Assembly (NCBI GenBank): GCA_025526935.1
Contig: JAHLKD010000051.1
Span: forward strand, 304,546 to 368,545
DNA length: 64,000 bases
DNA from: Cladochytrium replicatum
Lineage: Eukaryota; Chytridiomycota; Chytridiomycetes; Cladochytriales; Cladochytriaceae
Direction: 5' to 3'
The position numbers and the translations under genes are program-made. Below are positions 56,395-64,000 of the stretch, piece by piece (within the stretch, counting starts at the first letter, position 1; each line of letters starts with the position of its first letter). A model generated the notes under the pieces. It saw nothing but the letters and a program-made list of their open reading frames with translations, was not told where the DNA came from and searched no databases.

Positions 56395-59300
56395 ATGCAA
56401 TCTAGCAGCAGTGATGTTTCTGCAATGGACTGCAATGAGTTTGTTCAACCAGGTATCACTGAAACCACTCCTAAATCTGCCCCTGGTGAGCTTCTCACTA
56501 CATGTGAACATACCCAATCTCGACCTTTCTCACTAAAGGGCTCATGTTTTTTGAGTAGCCGGGCCAATCTCGATCATGTCCATGTTAGACCAGCTGAGCA
56601 ACCGCATCAAGGAACCCAGGATGGAGTGGATCACCAGGGAAGATGGCATGCTCGTGTGCACGCTTTGCACTGGCAAGGACCACAGGGAATACAAGGAGAG
56701 AGATGCTTTGAGGAAGCATTGTCGAGCTTCCCATCCCGCCAAGGAAGGGTTGGGCACCAATCCTAGAGTTCATACAGAGGAGTTCCTACGCGACGCGTTC
56801 GAGGTTGCGGGCCTCCCGGCTGCTGGCCAAGAAGGGGTTGACATGGTTCTTCGCATTCTGCAAGGCACTGTCAAGAGAGATAAGAACAGCCTCAACAATG
56901 ACAGTTACGAAGAGGACCTCGCCAACGTACGTGTAGCACCCCTTCACAATGAGAACCCTGTGAACAACCCTCTGATTCAGAGCGCCATAGCTACAGGAAA
57001 CCTTAGGCGTAAGCTTCCTTCATCAGGACTGCTGAAAGCATCTCACCTCTATCATTTCCTATCCTCCAGGCATAGCCTTGGATTTCTTCATAGCAGAAGA
57101 GTTTGGTGTGCTGGTTTGTATCAGCTGTGGCATTCTCGTGGACGCGTCTTCATGCTGGGCCCATGTCCAAAAGTACCACAGTCAGGTCGACAGGAGCACC
57201 CGCCTGATTGCTTCAAGAGCACTTTTGAATCTAAACGTGGTTAACCAGCTTACACCGCTGTGGAACAACAAGGTCATTCTGGAGCGTATAGACAGAGACA
57301 ACAACAAGCTTGCCTCATTTACCCCAATCCCAGGAGTCTGTGTACAGGATGGTTTTCAGTGCCGAGGCTGCGGCTATGTGTGTGGCACCTTATCTACCTT
57401 TCAAAAGCATTGTTGCAAGTCCAATCCAGCAGCAAGAGGTACCTCTCCAAAGCAGGTCAAAGTCCAGAGTATTGTCATGCCGTACTATGGACTTCACGGT
57501 TACTGGGTCGTGCAAATGGCTCCTCTGGCACCCTATTCCCCTGATCCATCCTTGCAGCTCACTGAAATGCAGAAGGCAAGCCTGCAGTTGCTGCTTGCTG
57601 ACGCATTCACCTCTGTCCCTGCCTTGAAGCTATCTGAAGAGCTTCCTCCCTGGATTCTTGGTTGCTGACTTTCACCATGTGGATCCTAGGCACAGGAGCG
57701 GCCAAAAGATCAACGAGCGCATCACGTGGAAAGATGTTGTCGGGGAACAAAACCAGGACATTGGCCTGGGGTTCAACCGCAAGGAGCTGGGGAAGACTAT
57801 GGTTGCCTACCACAAGGCACTGCAATCACGGATCATGCGAATGCCCTTCATGGTCAGGCAGGAAATCATGAAGCCCAGGTTTGATCAGGAGCAGCAAGTC
57901 AACGAGAAGCAGAAATTCCGACAGCTTCGGGACGCAACACTGTCACGCTATGCACAGACATGGACCTGTGTTCTGTGGCTGACGATCTTGGTGTGGAAGC
58001 GCATTATAGAGACACCCTTTGTGCAGATCAGCAGCTCATTGGGAGCATCTTTGGAGCAGTTTGCAAGAATGTTGAAGCAGAAGGTTGGAAACTCTGGACC
58101 TGAAGAACCAACAGGAATACCACTGTTTGATCCAGTAGGGGATCAGGGGCTAGACGTGGCACAGCTGCTGTCTGGCGACACCAATCATGAGGACGAGGTG
58201 GACTCTGAAGAAAGCTCCAGTGAGTCAGGCGACGAGGATCAGGAAAGTCCGGTGGGGCCAACACATCTTCTCCCTGTTGGATCTGCGGCAGAGACAGGAG
58301 AAGAACTTTTTGCAGCTCTGCTTGCTGTTACAGAGTCTCTCTTCCAAGCAGAAACTGTCATATCAACCATCCCCGAAAAGGTGTTCAACAATCCCCTTTT
58401 CACCTGGTGGGTGATTGATTCGAGAGATGTGCTGGGGGCCTGGAGACCTGCCAACAGCGTGTCCAGAACCGGAGCTGCATTACTCAGATGGGCGTATGTC
58501 ACAGGTCTGCACCGGTTTTGGCAGGATTGCAAAGTAACTGGAAGTGTGGAGCCAGAACGTTTAATGCAGATTGGACACTTTACCTCTCGCTTCAATAGGC
58601 ACACAATGTCAGGGAGGATCGGGGTAACGTTAGCTTGGATCAAAAAGGTTGCCAGCCAGACAATTGCCACCAATCGCATGCAGTTTGACTCCCAGGCATG
58701 TGCGTACCTGCTGGCGAAGGATACATACTTCAATATGACCACCATAGGGCATGCTTACAGTACCTTAATCAGGGACCTCAGTCTACTCATGAAGAAGATC
58801 GCTTATCCTCTCCAGCCAGATCAAGAGACATGGTTAACTCTATCGTGGCTCATAGAAAATGCTCCCGATGTTACATGTGAGACAGCGTCAGACTATGAGT
58901 GGGCGCAACACACAACTCTCTCCAGTACGCACCTGCAGCCAGCTTTGGGAGGCATATTGGCATCCTGGGTTAGAAATATTGGGCCAGTGACGGATCACCA
59001 TGATCTCTGGCAGCAGCATGGACAGCTGCTGGAATGGAACAAGAAGATTGCAGCAGCGGTTCTGCTTGGATGTGGAGCCCCGCCTCGTCTCACGGACCTA
59101 GTTGCTCAGAATGCAGTCAATTCTTCTGCAGTTCCTCGCTCTGTTTATCATAAGAATGATCGTCTGGTGCTGGTGAGCTACCGGTGCAAGACAGAACAGA
59201 TAAAGGAGGAGCGGACAGTGGTTCCGCGCTTTGTTCCAAGGTCACTGGAGAGGCTGCTCATCTTCCACCTCTTTATAGTGCGGAGGTTGCTGTTCAGTAC

Positions 59301-62300
59301 ATTCAAGTGGGTGCAGAAAAAGACATTCCCCGAAGAATGTAGGCGATCCTTGTTCCTGGGAAAGAACGGGACATTGGAATGTTCAGATTTGTCTACTACC
59401 CTCACAGAGACTTTCCAGAGCATTCTTGGGGTGCGCGTGACATATGCCGAGTACCGTAGATTTGCGAGCAACTTTTCCCAGATTGACTCCCGACTAATGC
59501 CTGCACAAGTAAGCACGTTGCTAAGGAAAGGGGACATGGCGAACCTTGGAGAGGGCCATTCGTCACACACAGCAGAGGCAATCTACAACCGAACAGGTTC
59601 AAGCATCCCTCAGCTTCTGGATGTAGTTGCAGCGGAGCGGCTGAGGATATGTGAGCACTGGTTCCAACGTTGCGGGATAGCAGATCAGGAACACGAGCAA
59701 CTGGTCCCAGCAGTGACATCTCCAGAGGCAGTTCTCCGATCAGGGGACAGGTCCAATGTATCTGAGACAGTAAGAGATACGGCAAAGGTATCAGAGACGG
59801 AGACTGTGTTGGGGACCCTGACTGTGTCGGAGGTGTTGGAGACGGTGAATGTCCATGCCACATTCCGTGAAGATTTCCTAGCGAGTGGGGAGGATGCAGC
59901 AAGGGCAAATACTGTTCTGCAAGCCACGGAGCTACTTCGTACTTTTACTGGAAACCGATATGCACACTTCAGATCAGATTCCATCAGAGAGGCCATCTGC
60001 AAGAGTGAAAAACATACTCTACTGGTGTCACCAACTGGGTCTGGAAAGACCGTGGTACCGGCCATCCTGGCAGCGTTGAACACAGCAGTTCTGCATGTGC
60101 TGATATCTCCCCTACGAGCTGTTGCAGCGGAGATCAGAAAGCGACTGGAAGAGCTGCGGATTCCTTGTTACCTGTGGAGTGAAGTGAAAGCCCACAAGAA
60201 CAAGCTGAACGCAATAGCTGGTCATCCGGGGCTACTGCTATGTCAAGTAGAGCAACTTGACAATCCCGGCCTGCTTTCCACAGAATTGGTCCAAATATGG
60301 GAGAACGGGAGGCTGGGGACAGTGATACTGGACGAATGTCATATTCTCCTCACCCAACGTCACTTCCGTGAGGCCATGACCAACGTCAGGGAATTTGTAC
60401 ACAAGTCAAAGTATGCTAGTCGACCACTCGGAAGTTGTCGCTTTTTGTATATGACAGCCACCATGCCTGTAGTTCTCCAGTCCGCATTCGAGCAACAGGT
60501 TGGCCTGGGCCGTGGAGAGCTGAGCGTTTGCAGGTCTCCGACCGACCGTCCCGAGTTGGCATATTTTGTTAAGAGTTGGCCATTAGCGGAAGTGTGCGAG
60601 TATGTACGGGCCACATGCCAGCGCACCATCATATATATTGCCAACGAAGAACAACAGGCTCAGATCAAGAGTTTGCTTCTGGGAGGACCCAGCGCCAAAG
60701 AAGCAGTTCCGACAAACATGCACCCGTGCTGTCATCATGGATCGAAAATGTCAGAACTGGACAGAAATGTGGATCTGTGTCGATGGCTAGGCTGGGAAGG
60801 CCTAGATCAGGGGCGCGACCCTATTGCTGCAATGGCGGACATGTCAAGGGTGATGATAGCAACCAGTGGTTTGGGTGCAGCTCTGAATGTGGACGACGTT
60901 GGCCTTGTAGTTATTGTCAGTTGCTCTGGGATGATGGAGCTCAGTCAGATGGGGGGGAGGGCTGCAAGAAACGGTTCAGTTGGCATTGAGATCCTCATTC
61001 GGAATGAGGGGTTTATGCATGTACGCACCGAAGAAGAACTATCTCCCGACCGAGCTGCACTACTGGAGTACATGCAAACCAGTTCATGCTTGCGCAGAGC
61101 AAAGATCACATTCTTGGACGGAAACCCCAATGCACCCGAGTGTCGCAATTCCTGTGCGAAGCTGTGCGGAAACTGTGGCGGACAGTCCAACCTTTACCTA
61201 AAATTGGGGCAGCAACAGGAGACTCCACCTGGTCAGCAATACAGCGGTACCCTCTTTAGCAGCACATCCTCCACAACCACCTCTACGCAATCGGACGTAT
61301 CGCGCGTTCCAGAAACTCCGAGGATCATCAGGACACAAACTCCAAACTACTGGGACTCACCTACTCCACTATATGGGCCTCCTGGTGCAACGCAGCCTTT
61401 AGGGACTTATCACGAAAGACCCTTCCTGATCAAACCCATACCTAATAGGGGGCACATATCTCCAGGTAAGTGTTAGTTGAAAAGACAATAAGTTAACCAC
61501 TAAGGGTTATTGGCAAAATTTGCACTCAGACTCATTCTCGGGCCATCATTTTGGCAAACAACGGTCATCTTCCAGCTCATACACCTTGAAGAACCAGAAG
61601 GATTATGAAGAGAGTCCATCTTCTAGCTCATACACCATGAAGAACCAGATGGATTATGAAGAGAATCCATCTGGTCTGTCTCTGAAAAGGCCAAAGGTTT
61701 GGATCCCCGTTTTGACATGTATGTTATACTTCGCCTGATCATCTTTCAAGTAGTTGCTTCAGCACTCCTCTGTTAAGTCAGATTGGTCTTGGTCACACCC
61801 GGAGGATGGTTCAGTTCAGTGGCTTCCAGCGGATGTTGGGAGCACCCAGTCAAAGTGGAGGACCTTTACTACAGAACACAAACCTAATGATTTCCAGGTA
61901 GATATGGGTTTGTCACTGTCACAGCAAAATCCACACCCTAAGGTCTTTCGGCCATCTGCAAACCCATTACCTGCTGTCTCCACAGCTTCAGTCATCCCAC
62001 ACCTTAAGAGAGACTTCACAGCTCTATACCATAGCATCTTCAACCGTAGTAGGTGTATTGTGTGTGAGACTTTCCAAGGTTTCCCCTGTGGTTGCCAGAA
62101 TGCGGTGCAGACTGTTGCAAGTTCCTCAGCAACACGGCGTGACCATCGTTGCTGGGTCTGCGGAGAACCGGGACATCGTCGGTCTGACTGTGCTGCAAAG
62201 AAGGCGTTAGACAACTTCGCAAAATTCCGACCTAACCAGTTATGCATCTACTGTCTCCTGCGGCGGACACAACAGCATCATTCCTCAAACGAACCGTTCT

Positions 62301-62572
62301 GCACCACGGACAATAAACGAGCCGCTCTTCACTGCTATTGTCGTCTCCACTACGAAAGCGCCAAGAGTAATGACGTTTCGTCCTGGCTGAAGCGGAGATA
62401 TAGGAGTCAAGAGGTAGTAGATGCTTTGAGGCAGTTAGACAGTTGGGTTGAGTGGGGTATCCAGACCTACAGTATTCACGATTTTAGCAACAAGTGCAAC
62501 ATAGCTGGTGGGAATATATGTCGGGCACTTGTTCTGGTGTTCGATATACTTCTTTCAGAGGAGGGCTGTTAG
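56395..62572 (+). CDS. zinc-finger / tyrosine-recombinase-like / RecQ-type helicase protein
   Basis: Exons 56395-56485, 56559-57008, 57070-about 57660, about 57670-61465, 61530-61696 and 61754-62572; about 1970 aa. N-terminal zinc fingers: CTLCTGKDHREYKERDALRK, CISCGILVDAS, CRGCGYVCGT. The centre has tyrosine-recombinase-like boxes: GAPPRLTDL (first Arg), VTYAEYRRFASNF, and GHSSHTAEAIYNR (His and Tyr). The RecQ-type helicase follows: Walker A SPTGSGKTVV, LDECHIL, YMTATMP, MIATSGLGAALNV and QMGGRAARNG. A Cys cluster (CRNSCAKLCGNCGG) and a C-terminal zinc knuckle (CWVCGEPGHRRSDC) plus CYCRLHY end it. Such fungal YR/RecQ proteins occur in Crypton-like and subtelomeric repeated elements. At 57658-57668 the frame shifts by one without a good intron, so this copy may be inactive. 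Tail-to-tail with the TET/JBP gene. Confidence 0.75.
61566..61667 (+). repeat. 51-bp tandem duplication inside the helicase gene
   Basis: Two 51-bp units (61566-61616, 61617-61667) in the fifth exon encode SSSSYTLKNQKDYEESP and SSSSYTMKNQMDYEENP. In frame, so the protein simply gains 17 residues. Confidence 0.85.
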
Positions 62573-62732
62573 ATTGTTATCTGTGGCAATGTAGAATTTC
62601 AACAAAATCGTAATTTACCCTGTGGCGATCTATGTCAATAACAAGCTTAGAATAGAGGAGGATCAGGTTAGATATAGACAGCTGTATTTAATGACCAAGC
62701 AAATTGTCCACGATATTTAACTGCCTCCACAA

Positions 62733-63923
62733 CTAAGTGTTTTCTTCTGTGTTTAAAAAGACACCTTTGTGCATTTTGAATACAAGGCACACCCGGAATT
62801 CGCGTGGGCTAGTTCCCCACTTCTCCAGCATATGTTCAAGGGCGCATGATCTGATGAAAAGAATGTCACCACTCTTGAAAGGAATCTTAACTCCGAGATC
62901 AGGAAGCACGGTCCTCCCACCCTTGAATCTGCCAAAGCACACCATCGCACACCAACCATCTGGAATGTCCTTGAGATCCCGGTGTCGGACTATCCATTGA
63001 TTGAGAACAACCACAAGCATTGCAAAAGTCTTGTTCGTATGGTTGTCCCAGAGTAATTTGCCGCTAGGGTTCAGCCTCCCCATCGCCGCACTGTACCGCC
63101 CCGCCATATCTGGGTCAAGGCGCCTGAATAATGCCTGGACAGTCTCAGCGAGGTCAAGAATATGTTGGTGGCGTAAGAACTCAACAACCGCATCTGTTTT
63201 TCCGCTGCTGCCGGGGAATGTTTCAGCGGAGGTACCGATGTCACCTCCAGGGGCACCTCCCGTTGGCTGCCACACACCAAGGTGGTAAACGCCGTTGTGA
63301 GTGGGTTGCAGATCCCAATTGACATGCCGATTGTCCTTTGCTGACTTAACAGGCGGATATTTTTCCACGAACTTTTCAACGGTGCTGGTGATTCCCGGTG
63401 CCAGAGCAGAAACAGCGTTCGGAACCCAAAAGAACAATCTACGGCCCGTGCAGTCGACACCCTGAAGAGGCGCAAGCGGTCGGTGATCCCCCATCCGCGA
63501 CGTGACATCAATGTAGTCCTCTGCCTCCTTAAGGTCGAGCAAATACGCCTCTTCCGCTGTGAGTTGTGGTTTCAGGTGTGTGTTGGGTTGTCTGGCTGTA
63601 GGTCTAGAAGCGAGGTCCTGCAGCTTGACCCGGAAGCGCAATTCCAGGGTTCTCTCACGTACATCCTTCAGAAGAGCATCTCGCCGCTCAACAGATAGGT
63701 CAGTTGCCGAGGGGATACTGAAGAAGAGTCGTTGTGCAGGGGTCAGTTCCGGGGTAACAACATCAATCTGAGTAATGCAAAAACTGTTAATAGGGGGACA
63801 TACTGAAAGTATGTTCCATACAGAGGTACTCGGGGCTGCAAGCACTGCCTGGGGTATCGCTGGAACGACGTTGTCCGCTGCAAGTTTATGTGCAAGGTGC
63901 TCAAACTTGGATCGACAGGAAGC
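62733..63923 (-). CDS. TET/JBP-type 2-oxoglutarate/Fe(II) dioxygenase, 5' end off window
   Basis: Two exons are seen (63923-63804 and 63767-62733, phase-0 intron), 384 aa; more N-terminal exons probably lie beyond 64000. The catalytic double-stranded beta-helix is clear: FAMLVVVLNQWIVRHRDLKD (His and Asp iron ligands in H-R-D), GWCAMVCFGRFKGGRTVLPD, LGVKIPFKSGDILFIRSCAL followed by EHML (second His), and EFRVCLVF (Arg that pairs with 2-oxoglutarate). The G-x-x-x-LPDLG-x-K-x-x-x-x-x-GD-x-x-F pattern is that of the fungal TET/JBP family, which oxidises 5-methylcytosine or thymine in DNA. All metal ligands are intact. Fungal members are often tied to transposons; here it faces a recombinase-helicase gene 160 bp away. 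Confidence 0.75.
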   Translation of the reverse strand, partial: ASCRSKFEHLAHKLAADNVVPAIPQAVLAAPSTSVWNILSVCPPINSFCITQIDVVTPELTPAQRLFFSIPSATDLSVERRDALLKDVRERTLELRFRVKLQDLASRPTARQPNTHLKPQLTAEEAYLLDLKEAEDYIDVTSRMGDHRPLAPLQGVDCTGRRLFFWVPNAVSALAPGITSTVEKFVEKYPPVKSAKDNRHVNWDLQPTHNGVYHLGVWQPTGGAPGGDIGTSAETFPGSSGKTDAVVEFLRHQHILDLAETVQALFRRLDPDMAGRYSAAMGRLNPSGKLLWDNHTNKTFAMLVVVLNQWIVRHRDLKDIPDGWCAMVCFGRFKGGRTVLPDLGVKIPFKSGDILFIRSCALEHMLEKWGTSPREFRVCLVFKMHKGVFLNTEENT

Positions 63924-64000
63924 CTGCGCATATTCATGAAGTCAACATGTCAGTACCACTCCTTGGACGGCTTAAGTCTGCCGGGGGTACCTTTTTTGAG

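Overview
The window is fungal nuclear DNA, most likely from a zoosporic (flagellate) chytrid. Almost every gene is cut by short GT-AG introns (about 30-110 bp), and the orthologues Vps5, a Bem3-like RhoGAP, ASTRA-associated protein 1 and NDUFAF1/CIA30 are of fungal type. An outer-arm dynein light chain 1 gene (33.05-33.91 kb) also points to a lineage that still builds motile flagella. All exon models below were read by eye from reading-frame and splice-phase consistency; no alignment or search was run.

Layout. 0-10.5 kb is sparse: a SUR7/PalI-like membrane protein (1.9-2.7 kb), an AHSA1-plus-glyoxalase-fold fusion (4.2-5.2 kb), several weak or decayed genes (ankyrin-like, protein-kinase-like fragments in opposite orientations), a 32-nt C run and a 28-bp inverted repeat. 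10.6-20.2 kb is a sensory cluster: a two-TM dCache protein on the minus strand, divergent from two tandem paralogues with the order TM - dCache - TM - HAMP - TPR - vWA. The paralogues share a 532-bp almost identical tract that includes introns, a strong sign of recent gene conversion. A dead cytochrome P450 follows. 21.9-30.7 kb holds a SET+MYND methyltransferase-like gene, a very large NACHT-WD40 gene whose body looks much more AT-rich than its first exon and its neighbours, and a possible F-box-type gene. 31-45.1 kb is gene-dense: a complete but catalytically degenerate aspartokinase homologue, dynein LC1, a glyoxalase-II-like metallo-beta-lactamase, a secreted Tyr/Asp/Ser-rich protein, a TIR-like/TPR protein, ASA1, and Vps5.

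45.6-49 kb is a graveyard: a second dead P450, a fragment of the dCache-vWA gene (same order and same relative orientation as the live cluster at 12.8-21.5 kb, so probably an old inverted duplicate), a LINE-like reverse-transcriptase relic and a tRNA-like SINE candidate. 49.2-55.3 kb carries a PX-PH-RhoGAP protein and a CIA30 protein. From 55.8 kb to the end lies what may be a mobile unit: six exact-period 33-bp repeats with a palindromic core, a giant zinc-finger / tyrosine-recombinase-like / RecQ-type helicase / zinc-knuckle gene, and, tail to tail 160 bp away, a TET/JBP-type 2-oxoglutarate dioxygenase gene that runs off the window end.

Most interesting: (i) the recombinase-helicase + TET/JBP pair as a candidate transposon carrying a DNA-base oxidase; (ii) the dCache-HAMP-TPR-vWA receptor family with its divergent dCache partner and decayed copies; (iii) the NACHT-WD gene whose composition changes abruptly inside one transcript.
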